NCBI GenBank assembly: GCA_009837185.1
Contig: VXUA01000022.1
Span: forward strand, 43,096-107,095
Source: Gammaproteobacteria bacterium
GTDB lineage: Bacteria; Pseudomonadota; Gammaproteobacteria; Pseudomonadales; Azotimanducaceae
Reading direction: 5' to 3'
DNA: 64,000 nucleotides
The position numbers and the translations under genes were made by a program. Shown in pieces: positions 1 through 9,861 of this stretch; the first letter of the stretch is position 1, and the number at the start of each line of letters is the position of its first letter. The notes beneath the pieces were generated by a model. It was not told the DNA's origin, ran no database searches, and saw nothing but the letters and a program-made list of their open reading frames with translations.

Positions 1-627
1 CACCATTAAACGCAAAATGTTGCGCTTGACGCCAAAGTCGTAGGCAACGACGCGATACTGCACATGGTTTCCGCGTTCATAGCCCAAGACTGGATCCCAG
101 GAACGTTCACGCCAGGTGTAAGGAGCGCTGCACGTAACTTCTTTTGCGAGATCCATTGCCTTCAATCCTGGGAATGAATGTGCATGGTCAAGAGCTTTAG
201 CAGCATCGCATTGATCTCCGGCAATGATGCATCCAGCGAGTGCTCCTTTGGTACGGAGTATGCGCGTCAACATACGAGTATCAATCGAAGTAATCGCAAC
301 AACATTTTCTTTCAGCAAAAAGTCCCGTAGTGAATATTCTGAGCGTCGGTTGCTCAATGTATTTGGTACATCTCGAACAACAAGACCCTCGGACCACACA
401 GACCCAGATTCCATATCGTCATCATTGGCACCGGTATTTCCGATGTGCGGGTATGTGAGAGTTACGATTTGCTTGGCATAGGATGGGTCGGTGAGGATTT
501 CCTGATATCCGGTCATCGCCGTATTGAAGACGACCTCGCCTACCGCAATTCCCGCGACACCAACGGAGTATCCGCGAAAAATAGTGCCATCCTCTAACAC
601 TAAGATTGCGGGAACTTGACTAGACAC
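1..627 (-). CDS. carA: Carbamoyl-phosphate synthase small subunit, 3'-truncated by window edge
   Basis: The small subunit supplies ammonia from glutamine to the CarB large subunit, making carbamoyl phosphate for arginine and pyrimidine synthesis in the cytoplasm. The visible 209 codons cover the whole N-terminal domain, with [12 protein letters not shown] near the start, [17 protein letters not shown], and [11 protein letters not shown]. They reach the start of the glutaminase domain at [13 protein letters not shown]. The glutaminase cysteine lies beyond the window. The start is a GTG at 627, just inside the intergenic gap to dapB and preceded by a weak purine-rich stretch. It is the last visible gene of the dnaJ-dapB-carA run on this strand, and the dapB-carA-carB order is common in gammaproteobacteria. 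Identity is secure. Confidence 0.95.
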   Translation of the reverse strand, partial: MSSQVPAILVLEDGTIFRGYSVGVAGIAVGEVVFNTAMTGYQEILTDPSYAKQIVTLTYPHIGNTGANDDDMESGSVWSEGLVVRDVPNTLSNRRSEYSLRDFLLKENVVAITSIDTRMLTRILRTKGALAGCIIAGDQCDAAKALDHAHSFPGLKAMDLAKEVTCSAPYTWRERSWDPVLGYERGNHVQYRVVAYDFGVKRNILRLMV

Positions 628-676
628 TAGACTCACCGGTCTCTACGAATTATTCAACCAATGGTAGACCGTCAAG

Positions 677-1486
677 CTACGAGAGACCCAAGACTTCATT
701 CATGCTATACATTCCGATCGCACTTTGATTGAGTTTTTGTGCAATAAACAATGCAGCCTGTATGGCACCAGCTGCAAAGTTGGTTCGGCTTGCCGCGCGA
801 TGAGTTATTTCTAGCCTTTCTCCCTTGCCAAAGAACGTAACGGTATGTTCACCAACAACATCTCCACCGCGTGCAGAGTGAAATTCAATGGGTTTCCGCT
901 CGCAAAGAGTTTCTGATTGTGCTGATGTTGCTTCGTCAGAAAAATTTTGCTCACGAACCGACGTCACAATCTCACCCATGCGTTTCGCAGTCCCTGAGGG
1001 GGCATCGAGTTTATTTCGATGATGTGCCTCATAGACCTCGATGTCGACTCCTGAACCTAGCATTGTAGTAGCTTGTTCAATCAGACGAAACGACACATTC
1101 ACACCAATGCTCATATTTGGAGCGATCAATATCGGAATTTCATTCGCAGCGCGCTCAATCTTGTTCAGTTGCTGCTCACTAAACCCTGTAGTTCCAGATA
1201 CGAGGCCAAGATTTTGTGTAACGCAAGTATCTAACAAAGCCTCAGTACCACTCGGTACGCTGAAATCAATGATGACGTCTACTTCTTCGAGTGAATCGGG
1301 CGACAACGTAGTCACGGGAACACCTAGTTTCGATGAACCAGATAACATGCCAATGTCCTGACCCAGATGCTCTGATTGTTGGTGCGTGAGTGCACACTTC
1401 AGTTGAAATCGAGGATCTTCGAGTAGCAGTAAAGCTGTCGTTCGCCCCATTCGGCCGGTCGCGCCATTGATCGCAATGGCCGTCAT
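677..1486 (-). CDS. dapB: 4-hydroxy-tetrahydrodipicolinate reductase
   Basis: This enzyme reduces the DapA product to tetrahydrodipicolinate with NAD(P)H in the lysine/meso-diaminopimelate pathway. The 269 residues match the family length. The nucleotide-binding loop GATGRMGR is at residues 8-15, SGTTG at 97-101, and the catalytic and substrate-binding HHRNK (155-159) and DAPSGT (161-166) follow. The ATG start is 13 bases after the dnaJ stop, so it is probably co-transcribed with dnaJ, an arrangement seen in several gammaproteobacteria. No defects are visible. Confidence 0.97.
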   Translation of the reverse strand: MTAIAINGATGRMGRTTALLLLEDPRFQLKCALTHQQSEHLGQDIGMLSGSSKLGVPVTTLSPDSLEEVDVIIDFSVPSGTEALLDTCVTQNLGLVSGTTGFSEQQLNKIERAANEIPILIAPNMSIGVNVSFRLIEQATTMLGSGVDIEVYEAHHRNKLDAPSGTAKRMGEIVTSVREQNFSDEATSAQSETLCERKPIEFHSARGGDVVGEHTVTFFGKGERLEITHRAASRTNFAAGAIQAALFIAQKLNQSAIGMYSMNEVLGLS

Positions 1487-1499
1487 GAAATCGAAAACA

Positions 1500-2654
1500 C
1501 TAACTCGGTGTTATGCGGTCGATAAATTCTTTAACCGACTTAAAGAAAGAACTCCCTTTTGGGGTATGTTTTTTTGAACTTTTTACGGTCGATTCCAATT
1601 CTTCTAGAAGTTCGCGTTGGTGAGAAGATAACTTAACAGGGGTTTCCACCACCACTCGACAGAGCAAATCTCCTCTTCCCCCACCACGAAGCGATGGGAC
1701 GCCGCGGCCACGCAAACGGAACAACTTACCGGTTTGAGTTTCCGACGGTATCCGTAATTTTACGTGTCCTTGTAAGGTGGGTATCTCGACTTCGGAACCT
1801 AATGCGGCCTGCGTGAAGGTGATTGGTACTTCACAAAGAAGATTGTTGTTTTGGCGTTCAAAAACTTTATGAGGTTTTACACTAAATTCAACATACAAGT
1901 CACCGGACGGACCACCACGGAGGCCACTCTGGCCTTCTCCCGACAGGCGTAATCGAGTTCCTTGGTCGACACCAGGAGGAATAGTGATCGAAAGTTCTCG
2001 TTCTGTGTGTATACGACCTTGCCCACGGCATTTTTCGCAGGGGCTCTCCAACACTTCACCAGCCCCGCGACAACGTCCGCATGTACGTTGTACAAAGAAG
2101 AAATCTTGTCTCGATTGAAGCATTCCTGTACCGTTGCAATCGGTACAAGTGGTTCTCGAACTACCGTGCGCCGCACCAGAACCATGACAATCGCCACAGG
2201 TACGATAGGTAGGGATCTTAATTTGGATCTTATCACCTTTAACGGCCTGCTCTAGTGTAATTGAGAGTGAGTATTGAAGATCCGATCCTCTTTCTTCCAG
2301 TCCTCGACGGCGGGAGTGCCGTACGTCATGGAACATGTCGCCAAATACGCTATCAAGGTTGTTCAGAATGTCATGTAATCCAGCTCCGTTCGCAAAAGGA
2401 TTGAATCCGGAAGCCATGCCTTCCACCCCTCGATGCCCAAACTGGTCGTATCTATGCCGTTTGTCATCGTTTGACAGCACGTCGAACGCTTCGGACGCTT
2501 CCTTGAATTTCTCTTCGGCGTTCGGGTCATCGGGGTTGCGGTCTGGATGGTATTCCATCGCAAGACGCCGGTAAGCGCGTTTAACTTCGCTTATGTCGGC
2601 ATTTCTTTCAACGCCCAATACCTCATAGTAATCCCGCTTCGCCACTGTACTCAC
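1500..2654 (-). CDS. dnaJ: Chaperone protein DnaJ (Hsp40)
   Basis: DnaJ is the co-chaperone that delivers unfolded clients to DnaK and stimulates its ATPase. The J domain has HPD at residues 36-38, followed by a Gly/Phe-rich stretch at about 78-95. The four CxxCxGxG zinc motifs lie at about 153, 170, 192 and 206, and the C-terminal client-binding domains follow, for 384 residues in all. This is therefore a full type I DnaJ. The longest reading frame starts at GTG 2654. A second GTG at 2645, giving VAKRDYYEVLGV, is an equally good start by family comparison. It lies 81 bases downstream of dnaK and is probably transcribed with it. Confidence 0.97.
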   Translation of the reverse strand: MSTVAKRDYYEVLGVERNADISEVKRAYRRLAMEYHPDRNPDDPNAEEKFKEASEAFDVLSNDDKRHRYDQFGHRGVEGMASGFNPFANGAGLHDILNNLDSVFGDMFHDVRHSRRRGLEERGSDLQYSLSITLEQAVKGDKIQIKIPTYRTCGDCHGSGAAHGSSRTTCTDCNGTGMLQSRQDFFFVQRTCGRCRGAGEVLESPCEKCRGQGRIHTERELSITIPPGVDQGTRLRLSGEGQSGLRGGPSGDLYVEFSVKPHKVFERQNNNLLCEVPITFTQAALGSEVEIPTLQGHVKLRIPSETQTGKLFRLRGRGVPSLRGGGRGDLLCRVVVETPVKLSSHQRELLEELESTVKSSKKHTPKGSSFFKSVKEFIDRITPS

Positions 2655-2735
2655 TACTCTGTTCCCTGCACGCGAAAAATCCGATAGGTTTCCGTAGCTA
2701 AAGAGAACCGTATCGGACTTTTATGTGTGTGGTCG

Positions 2736-4682
2736 TTACTTGTCGTTCTTCACCTCTTCAAATTCTGCATCAACGACATCATCGTCCCCTGCAGAGGGAT
2801 TTTCAGTTTCCGGAGGTGGCTCGTCGCTCGGTGCGTCAGTTGGCTCCGGATTTGGTTGCGCTTGCGCTTCTTGATACATTCGCTGTACGACGGGCTCTGT
2901 GGCACTGTTCAGCTCCTGCAATTTCGCTTCAATTTCCTCTTTGTTGTCCGTTTGCACGGCTTGTTCCAAAGCTTCAATGGCGGTCGTTATGGCTGTCTTT
3001 TCAGACTCACTGACCTTGTCACCACTATCTTCAAGCATTTTACGTGCTGAATGAATTATGGAGTCTGCTTGATTCCGGAGCGTCACCAACTCAGCGAACT
3101 TTGCATCCTCTGCAGAGTGCGACTCCGCGTCGCGGATCATCTGTTTGACCTCGTCGTCAGACAAGCCGCTTGAGGCTTTAATCACGATTGATTGCTCTTT
3201 GTTGGTCGCTTTATCGACCGCTTTGACGTTCAAGATGCCGTTTGCATCAATATCAAAGCTAACTTCAATTTGTGGGACACCGCGCGGCGCGGGAGGAATT
3301 CCAGTAAGATCAAACTGACCTAATGACTTGTTCTGCGCGGCTTGCTTACGCTCACCTTGAAGAACGTGAATTGTTACTGCTGGTTGATTGTTTTCTGCCG
3401 TTGAGAAGGTTTGATTTTTCCTTGTTGGGATAGTAGTGTTCTTCTCGATTAACGGAGTCATAACGCCACCCAGTGTTTCAATACCTAATGACAATGGGGT
3501 AACGTCAAGAAGTAGGACGTCTTTGATATCGCTCGATAGTACGCCACCCTGAATACTGGCTCCGATCGCCACGGCTTCGTCAGGATTGACGTCTTTGCGT
3601 GGTTCACGATCAAAAAATTGTTTCACGCGCTGTTGGACTAAAGGCATTCGGGTTTGCCCACCTACAAGAATAACTTCATCAATTTCACTGACTCGAACTC
3701 CTGCGTCATCAATGGCTGTTTTACACGGTCCGATGGTACGTTCCACTAATTCTTCGACCAGCGACTCGAGCTTGGCTCGAGTGACCTTCACGACTAAGTG
3801 CTTGGGTCCTGTTTGATCGGCCGTTATAAACGGTAGATTGACGTCAGTTTCTTGGCTTGAAGAGAGCTCAATCTTAGCCTTTTCCGCGGCTTCTTTCAGT
3901 CGTTGTAAAGCCAAGGGATCATTGCGAAGATCGATACCGTGGTCGTCTTTGAATTCATTCGCTAAATATTCAATGACTCGAAGATCAAAGTCTTCACCAC
4001 CGAGAAAAGTGTCGCCATTCGTAGAAAGAACTTCAAATTGTTGCGAGCCGTCGACATCTGCGATTTCAATGATGGAAATGTCAAACGTACCGCCACCGAG
4101 ATCATAAACCGCGATCTTGGAATCTCCGCGTTTTTTGTCCATGCCATAGGCTAACGCGGCCGCTGTCGGTTCGTTAATAATCCGTTTTACGTCTAAGCCA
4201 GCAATCTTGCCAGAGTCTTTGGTTGCCTGCCGTTGCGAATCATTGAAGTATGCGGGAACGGTTATTACTGCCCCGTCGACACTCTCACCGAGGTAATCTT
4301 CGGCTGTCTTTTTCATTTTCTTCAAGACTTCAGCCGACACTTGTGGCGGAGCTTTGGTCTCGCCGCGTACTTCAACCCACGCATCACCGTTGGAGGCGGC
4401 GACGATTTTGTAGGGTACCATCTCTTCGTCCTTTTGAACGACTTCGTCGTCATAGCGACGACCGATCAGTCGTTTCACTGCAAAAACGGTGTTCTCTGGG
4501 TTGGTCACTGCTTGTCGCTTCGCGCTTTGCCCAACCAAAACTTCGCCCTTATCGGTGTACGCAACTACTGACGGGGTGGTACGATCACCTTCAGAATTTT
4601 CGATTACGCGTGGCTCTGTACCTTCCAACACCGCAACGCACGAGTTAGTAGTTCCTAAGTCTATACCTATTGTTTTTGCCAT
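2736..4682 (-). CDS. dnaK: Chaperone protein DnaK (Hsp70)
   Basis: DnaK is the ATP-driven Hsp70 chaperone. The 648 residues begin with [14 protein letters not shown], where the phosphate-1 loop lies. They include the phosphate-2 motif [10 protein letters not shown], the interdomain linker region [16 protein letters not shown], the peptide-binding domain, the helical lid and the acidic tail with VVDAEFEEV. The ATG start has an AAGGA ribosome site. The gene lies between grpE and dnaJ. The 129-base gap upstream holds a sigma-32-like promoter, annotated separately, so it can probably be induced independently of hrcA-grpE. The protein is complete. Confidence 0.98.
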   Translation of the reverse strand: MAKTIGIDLGTTNSCVAVLEGTEPRVIENSEGDRTTPSVVAYTDKGEVLVGQSAKRQAVTNPENTVFAVKRLIGRRYDDEVVQKDEEMVPYKIVAASNGDAWVEVRGETKAPPQVSAEVLKKMKKTAEDYLGESVDGAVITVPAYFNDSQRQATKDSGKIAGLDVKRIINEPTAAALAYGMDKKRGDSKIAVYDLGGGTFDISIIEIADVDGSQQFEVLSTNGDTFLGGEDFDLRVIEYLANEFKDDHGIDLRNDPLALQRLKEAAEKAKIELSSSQETDVNLPFITADQTGPKHLVVKVTRAKLESLVEELVERTIGPCKTAIDDAGVRVSEIDEVILVGGQTRMPLVQQRVKQFFDREPRKDVNPDEAVAIGASIQGGVLSSDIKDVLLLDVTPLSLGIETLGGVMTPLIEKNTTIPTRKNQTFSTAENNQPAVTIHVLQGERKQAAQNKSLGQFDLTGIPPAPRGVPQIEVSFDIDANGILNVKAVDKATNKEQSIVIKASSGLSDDEVKQMIRDAESHSAEDAKFAELVTLRNQADSIIHSARKMLEDSGDKVSESEKTAITTAIEALEQAVQTDNKEEIEAKLQELNSATEPVVQRMYQEAQAQPNPEPTDAPSDEPPPETENPSAGDDDVVDAEFEEVKNDK

Positions 4683-4754
4683 TATTTAGTTCCTTTTTGA
4701 ATCTTGATCACCGATAGAGAATTGAGTCTATTGCGCGATGATCTGTAGTTGAAT

Positions 4755-4783
4755 AGTTAGGGACGAATTTACGAAATTTCAAG
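4755..4783 (-). promoter_or_regulatory. Candidate heat-shock (sigma-32) promoter of dnaK
   Basis: On the minus strand CTTGAA (4783-4778) is followed after 14 bases by TCCCTAACT (4763-4755). This resembles the sigma-32 consensus CTTGAA, 13-15 bases, CCCCATNTA. It lies 73-101 bases upstream of the dnaK ATG. The -10 half matches only in part. The placement before dnaK is the main support. Confidence 0.5.
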
Positions 4784-4811
4784 ATACGCAAGTAAAGATC
4801 TAACGTGAGAT

Positions 4812-5453
4812 CTAAGTGTCTTCTTCATTGGGTGGATCTGGCTCTTTCGCGACTACGACTTCGGCTCCTCGGATAAGCCGATCATGCAGTAGATAACCTT
4901 TACGAAACACATCGATGACACTCCCTGGTTCTGCATCTGGATGTGGAACATACGTCATTGCTTTGTGTTTTTCAGGGTCGAACACCTCACCCTGAGGGTC
5001 GAAACTGACGATCCCAAATTTTTCCAAAGCGTCTGCCAAGGACTTCACCGAGAGTTCAAACCCTTGTATTACTTGGTCAGACACACCGGAGTCTCTGGCG
5101 GATTGCAATGCAATATCAAACGTGTCCAGTGGCGATAACAACGCTTGCGCGAAATCACTCAACGCGTATTTATGCGCTTTTTCCAGCTCTCGATCCATGC
5201 GACGACGCACGTTTTCAGTCTCAGCATGAGCTCTTAAAGCATATGCTCGCGCTTCTTCCAGCGCGGGTTCTAGTTCGTCGATCCGTGTTTGTAGCTGTTC
5301 AAAGTTGTCTTCTTCCTGTTCTTCGTCGTTCTCGACAACAATCTCGACCTTTACTTCTTCCTCAGACTCGTCATCGGTTGAGTCTTCAGGTAACGGTTCT
5401 TCTTTGCTTTCCGGTACGTCCGCGTCAGGTGGTGTTTTGGTTTTTCGTGCCAC
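4812..5453 (-). CDS. grpE: Nucleotide exchange factor GrpE
   Basis: GrpE releases ADP from DnaK and so resets the chaperone cycle. The 213 residues start with a long, highly acidic disordered N-terminal arm (residues 10-55). A coiled coil containing the family signature ENVRRRMDRELEKAHKYAL follows, then the beta-wing domain ending near GYLLHDRLIRGAEVVVAK. The start is a GTG. The gene sits between hrcA and dnaK, as in bacteria with HrcA-type heat-shock operons. Confidence 0.96.
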   Translation of the reverse strand: MARKTKTPPDADVPESKEEPLPEDSTDDESEEEVKVEIVVENDEEQEEDNFEQLQTRIDELEPALEEARAYALRAHAETENVRRRMDRELEKAHKYALSDFAQALLSPLDTFDIALQSARDSGVSDQVIQGFELSVKSLADALEKFGIVSFDPQGEVFDPEKHKAMTYVPHPDAEPGSVIDVFRKGYLLHDRLIRGAEVVVAKEPDPPNEEDT

Positions 5454-5515
5454 GAAAGTTCAATCCTTGCAATGAGTGCCCACAATTCATCCATATATGG
5501 GCGAGAGTTAGATTT

Positions 5516-6610
5516 TCAAGAATGCGATTGGTCTAACGCGTTTCCGAGTAGCCGAGCTGCAGTATCAACCAACGGAATGACCTTTTGATAAGGCATTCGA
5601 GTCGGTCCAATCACTCCCATAGCTCCTGCAATTGAGCCTTCAACCTCGTACTTCGCGCTGATGAGACTGTACCCACCTAACGGTTCGTAGCCAGATTCCG
5701 ATCCGATGAACAGTTGCACACCTTCAGATGCCATACAACGATCTAGCAGGTCGACCATAGAACTCTTACTTCGGAACGCATCCAACAATACCTGCACTTC
5801 TTCCGAAGAAGATAGCAGACCTAGTAAATTTCTTTCTCCGTGAAATACGTAGTCGTGATCGTGTTCGCTCTCCTGCGCAAACGACTTCGCAGCAACATCA
5901 AGTGCGATTTGCATCAGTCGGTTCATTTCCTGTTGATCTTTTCTCATGCTATCCAATAGTTGCTGACGGATCGCGAGTAAAGAGTGTCCAGAAAACTCTT
6001 GGTTCAAGTAGTTGGCTACCTCATTGAGTTCAATATTTGTGTAGTTTCGTTCCGTTTCCACGACGCGATTCTGGACTTCGCGTTCGTTCACGACAATAAT
6101 GGCTAGCACTTTGTGCTGAGTCAGTGGCAGGAACTGAATCTGCCTCAGTTCGATCTGTTCCGGACGCGGTGTGGTTACTAAGCCGACGAAACATGTCAGG
6201 TCTGCGAGAATTTTGGAGGCCTTTTCCACCAGTTCCTTAGGTGATAGGTCCTCACGTAAAGATTCACTCAAGTTGGCAACAATGCGCAGGTCCAACGGTT
6301 CCACCGAAATCAAGCTGTCTACGAAGAATCTCAATCCTTGCTCGGTTGGTACTTTTCCAGCCGAAGGATGTGGGGACGCTACTAATCCCTTGTCCTCAAG
6401 ACTAGCCATAATGTTGCGCACCGTTGCTGAGCTGATGCGGAAGAAAGATCGATCTGCAATGTGTTTGGAACCGATGGGTGTTCCGTGCGTGAGGTAGTCT
6501 TCGACCAAAATCTTGAAAAGACTCTGCGTACGCGCGTCGATTGGCGGGCTAGTTTTGTCCCAACTTATATCTTTTTTTGTAGGGGTATCCATAATGTTTG
6601 GGTTATCCAC
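5516..6610 (-). CDS. hrcA: Heat-inducible transcription repressor HrcA
   Basis: HrcA is the repressor of class I heat-shock genes and normally binds the CIRCE inverted repeat. The N-terminal winged helix is clear, with YLTHGTPIGSKHIADRS, SSATVRNIMASLEDKGLVASPHPSAGKVPT and GLRFFVDSLI. A GAF-like dimerisation region follows, for about 364 residues. The frame opens at GTG 6610. An in-frame ATG at 6592 is an alternative, and neither has a strong ribosome site. I find no CIRCE repeat before hrcA, grpE or dnaK in this window. The HrcA binding site here may therefore have diverged, or HrcA may act elsewhere. Confidence 0.93.
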   Translation of the reverse strand: MDNPNIMDTPTKKDISWDKTSPPIDARTQSLFKILVEDYLTHGTPIGSKHIADRSFFRISSATVRNIMASLEDKGLVASPHPSAGKVPTEQGLRFFVDSLISVEPLDLRIVANLSESLREDLSPKELVEKASKILADLTCFVGLVTTPRPEQIELRQIQFLPLTQHKVLAIIVVNEREVQNRVVETERNYTNIELNEVANYLNQEFSGHSLLAIRQQLLDSMRKDQQEMNRLMQIALDVAAKSFAQESEHDHDYVFHGERNLLGLLSSSEEVQVLLDAFRSKSSMVDLLDRCMASEGVQLFIGSESGYEPLGGYSLISAKYEVEGSIAGAMGVIGPTRMPYQKVIPLVDTAARLLGNALDQSHS

Positions 6611-6661
6611 CCACTGTGTATATTGTGACCCTTAAACGTCTCTAGTTCCGAATATTCCTAC

Positions 6662-8311
6662 ATGCTAGCCACACTGACGGTCCGAAACTTTACGCTAGTG
6701 CGGTCTTTAGATATTGATTTTAGCCCAGGTCTTACCGTTATCACGGGGGAGTCTGGTGCCGGAAAATCAATCTTACTTGATGCGCTTGCTCTTGTGCTAG
6801 GAGCAAGAGTGCGCCAAGACCAAATCGCTGCAGGATCGAACGATTGTGAGGTAATTGCCGAGTTTGATCTATCGCAATCGCCAGCTACTCGAAAAAAACT
6901 CGAACAACAGGGACTTGCGGATTCACTCGATCCAAGTCTTTGCGTCGTAAGACGTACCGCGACACCCGGTGGTCGGTCTCGCGCATGGCTGAACAGCACG
7001 CCAACGAATCTAGACTCCGTTCGGGACCTATGTGCTTCTTTAATCGGAGTGCACGGTCAATTTGAACAACATGAACTATTAAATCGCGAAGCTCAACTTG
7101 AGTGGTTCGACGACTTTGCGATTAAGCAGAAACAATTGTCTGAGGTAGAGCGACTGTACCAAGCATGGCAAGACAGCAAAACGGCACTGAGAACGAGTTC
7201 AGAAGAGCTAGGTCTTGATCTGAGCCAAAAGGAATTACTCGAGTACCAGTACGCAGAGTTAGAGAGTCTCGAATTGGAAGAGAATGAGTTTCCCACACTC
7301 ATGCGAGAATTTAAAAGACACTCCCAAGCTCGTCAGATTCTTGCAGTGCTAGCGGAAGCCGAACAAACTCTGAACGACTCTGTACAACCCTTAGTTACAA
7401 GAATTTCGCGCGAGATACAAGGAGTTGATGACCAAGAAAAAAGCCTTAATGAAGCACGAGAACTCATTTCAAGTACTGAAATTCAACTAGAAGAAATTAG
7501 GAACTCATTAGTTCGATATCGAGATTCGGTCGACATTGACGAGAGTCAGATGGAAGCTCTTGATCAACGAATCAACCTAATCCACGATGTCGCGCGCAAG
7601 CACAAAGTTAGCCCATCGGCCTTGTTTGAACATGTAACAACCGTTAAAGCTCGATTAGAGCGTTTAAAACAATCTGAATCAGAATTAACTCGTCTCCAGC
7701 AAGAACTCGAAGAACGGGAGAAAAAATTCTTCAAATATTCGGAAGAGCTCTCGCAATCGCGGCAAAAGCAAGCTGAAGCATTCTGTGCAGAAGTACTCAA
7801 GACGTTAGGGGCGATTGCCTTACCCGAAGTGTCGTTCGACGTCAGTTTCGCGCGGGCTCAGAACAGTCGAGGTGTTGATGCATTGGAATACCTCGTCTCA
7901 ACCAATAAAGGGTACGATGTTATGCCTTTGAGTCGAGTTGCCTCTGGCGGTGAACTGTCGCGAATTGCACTCGCGATCCTGCTCGTGGTCGCACGCAAAT
8001 CAAAGTTACCAACATTAATACTGGACGAAGCAGACATCGGCGTTGGCGGCACAACAGCAGATGTGATTGGTAGAATGCTACGCTCACTTGCACAAAATAA
8101 CCAAGTGATCTGCGTGACTCACGCACCTCAGGTTGCAGCATTAGGAGACGCTCATCTCTTTGTAACCAAATGCAATACCCAAGGTATCAATGTAGAATCA
8201 CTCACAGGAGAACAACGCGTAGCAGAAATCGCCCGCATGGTAGGAGGACGCACAGTCGATGATCGTAGTCGTACTTATGCCCGCGCGCTTTTACAAGACG
8301 CGTTGTCATAG
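6662..8311 (+). CDS. recN: DNA repair protein RecN
   Basis: RecN is an SMC-like ATPase that acts on double-strand breaks during recombinational repair. The 549 residues have Walker A GESGAGKS at 29-36 and long central coiled coils (about 150-360). The ABC signature is RVASGGELSRIALAI, and Walker B is LPTLILDEADIGVGG. The gene diverges from hrcA across a 51-base gap. A TATATT hexamer at 6619-6624 may be its -10 element. A convincing LexA box is not visible, although the gene is SOS-controlled in E. coli. bamE follows 27 bases downstream, the order seen in many gammaproteobacteria. Confidence 0.97.
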   Translation: MLATLTVRNFTLVRSLDIDFSPGLTVITGESGAGKSILLDALALVLGARVRQDQIAAGSNDCEVIAEFDLSQSPATRKKLEQQGLADSLDPSLCVVRRTATPGGRSRAWLNSTPTNLDSVRDLCASLIGVHGQFEQHELLNREAQLEWFDDFAIKQKQLSEVERLYQAWQDSKTALRTSSEELGLDLSQKELLEYQYAELESLELEENEFPTLMREFKRHSQARQILAVLAEAEQTLNDSVQPLVTRISREIQGVDDQEKSLNEARELISSTEIQLEEIRNSLVRYRDSVDIDESQMEALDQRINLIHDVARKHKVSPSALFEHVTTVKARLERLKQSESELTRLQQELEEREKKFFKYSEELSQSRQKQAEAFCAEVLKTLGAIALPEVSFDVSFARAQNSRGVDALEYLVSTNKGYDVMPLSRVASGGELSRIALAILLVVARKSKLPTLILDEADIGVGGTTADVIGRMLRSLAQNNQVICVTHAPQVAALGDAHLFVTKCNTQGINVESLTGEQRVAEIARMVGGRTVDDRSRTYARALLQDALS

Positions 8312-8338
8312 TAAGAAGTAACATACCGAAAAACTCAA

Positions 8339-8842
8339 TTGATCAATTTGTCAAATCACAAGCCCAATAAAAAGTCTGTGAAGCTGTTTTGGATCGCTGC
8401 GGCTTCAGTGTTCGCGATATTCTGGTTACACGGATGTAAAGTACCTGGAATGCATCAACCGGAAATCGAACAAGGCAACATCATCACGCAGAAAATGGTT
8501 GATCAACTACGACCACAAATGACGAAACCACAAGTCGAATTTGTGCTAGGCAAACCGGTGTATCAAAATTCTTTCAATGTAAATCGGTGGGACTATGTAT
8601 TCACGAAAGAATCCCGGACGGGAGAACGTGAACGCAAAGTGCTAACGCTCAGGTTCGAAGAAGGTGAACTAGTTGGAATTAGTGGAGACTATCGCCCTCA
8701 AGGCGATGCTGCTGAAGAATTAGAGTCCTTGCTAGAGCCAGCTGAGGACGATGATTCTGACGGCGACGAAACCGAAGCAGACCAGATTGAGTCTATTGAC
8801 TCCGAAGAAGAAATTGACAGCGACGTAGAGGCCTCAAACTAA
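8339..8842 (+). CDS. bamE: Outer membrane assembly lipoprotein BamE (SmpA/OmlA)
   Basis: BamE is the small lipoprotein of the BAM complex that folds outer-membrane proteins. A TTG start gives a signal peptide ending in the lipobox LHGC with the lipidated Cys at 33. The SmpA/OmlA fold follows, with MTKPQVEFVLGKPVY and NRWDYVFTKE. The last 45 residues or so are an extremely acidic Asp/Glu-rich tail, much longer than in E. coli BamE. The tail is the only odd feature. It could be a low-complexity linker or a periplasmic interaction patch. Confidence 0.9.
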   Translation: MINLSNHKPNKKSVKLFWIAAASVFAIFWLHGCKVPGMHQPEIEQGNIITQKMVDQLRPQMTKPQVEFVLGKPVYQNSFNVNRWDYVFTKESRTGERERKVLTLRFEEGELVGISGDYRPQGDAAEELESLLEPAEDDDSDGDETEADQIESIDSEEEIDSDVEASN

Positions 8843-8871
8843 AACGAACGGTTTGGAAACAAGCCCCTAAA

Positions 8872-9840
8872 TCAATCGCTCGTCGCCGCGATTAATTGGC
8901 GAATATCGATTTTCTTCATTTGCATCATTGCCGCATGCGCCCGCTCTCGCTTATCGGTATCAGCAGATCCGAGTAATGAGAGTAAAACTTTTGGTATGAT
9001 CTGCCAGGTGAGACCATATTGATCGGTTAGCCAACCACACGGCATTTCCTTACCGCCGCTCTGAGTTAGCGCTTCCCACAATCGATCTGTTTCTTCTTGG
9101 TTTTGGGTAATTACCGAGATCGAGGTAGCTGGGGATAGTTGGAAGTGGGGATCTCCTTCAAAAACTTGATACGGTACGCCCCTCAAGGTGAAGTTTACGA
9201 TCAACACCTTGCCCGCTGGATCAGGATGATAAACTCGCTCGATATAACTGTTGGGTACCAACGTCACGTAAAAATTCACTGCTTCTTCGCCTCGCTTGTC
9301 GAACCAGAGACAAGTTCGCACACGTTGTGTGTCTAGTGATCCAAGACCAAAGCTTGTACGTTCTCGTTCTTGTTCAGCGAATACTCTGCGTGCTAGATCG
9401 TCAAGTTGGTCAACGGCGGTGTTCCAACCCTCTTCAAATCCCATTTCTAAATGTCGTTTGACGTCTTCGTTTGATCGGTGTCGCGCGCCCCATGTCATCT
9501 TCGTTTTTTCGGTGCTTTCGTCCACAAATTCCGCACACCAAGTCAAAAATGGTTCGGCTGTTGGTACGAAACCTTCGGTAAACGCATCAGTGAATACTAA
9601 CCGGGAGTACGGAACTACTTCTAGCCATACTCCTTTGGAGTCAACTCTTGCATTGTCGGGACCTTCCATTAATGTGTTCATTCGTCCCCCAGGGCGAAGC
9701 TCAAATTCCGCTTGCGTAACCTGCAAAGGTTGGGGACAAAACCACTGCTTGAACAACGCAAGGTCTGTCCAACACTGCCATACTATTGAACGCGGCGCAT
9801 TTATTACCCGTTCAACTTTTAGAATAAGCTCACTTGACAT
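8872..9840 (-). CDS. SRPBCC (AHSA1-type) domain fused to PhnB-like VOC domain
   Basis: Two known small domains lie in one 322-residue protein. Residues 1-150 are an AHSA1/Aha1-C-type START-like fold (VINAPRSIVWQCWTDLALFKQWF, LRPGGRMNTLMEGPD, GFEEGWNTAVDQLDDLA). Residues 170-310 are a PhnB-type glyoxalase/VOC domain (RTCLWFDKRGEEAVNFY, FEGDPHFQLSPATSISV, GWLTDQYGLTWQIIP). Both usually occur as separate cytoplasmic proteins that bind small hydrophobic ligands or act as metal-dependent enzymes, so a substrate cannot be named. The gene lies downstream of rnfH, 21 bases away, and may share its transcript. Domain assignment is firm and function unknown. Confidence 0.85.
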   Translation of the reverse strand: MSSELILKVERVINAPRSIVWQCWTDLALFKQWFCPQPLQVTQAEFELRPGGRMNTLMEGPDNARVDSKGVWLEVVPYSRLVFTDAFTEGFVPTAEPFLTWCAEFVDESTEKTKMTWGARHRSNEDVKRHLEMGFEEGWNTAVDQLDDLARRVFAEQERERTSFGLGSLDTQRVRTCLWFDKRGEEAVNFYVTLVPNSYIERVYHPDPAGKVLIVNFTLRGVPYQVFEGDPHFQLSPATSISVITQNQEETDRLWEALTQSGGKEMPCGWLTDQYGLTWQIIPKVLLSLLGSADTDKRERAHAAMMQMKKIDIRQLIAATSD

Positions 9841-9861
9841 ATCTATTGCGATCCTGAAGTC

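Noticed and set aside
6608..6629. CTGT-N8-TGAC near recN as a LexA box
   Set aside because: Only the left half fits. The right half ACAG is absent, so SOS control cannot be claimed from this site.
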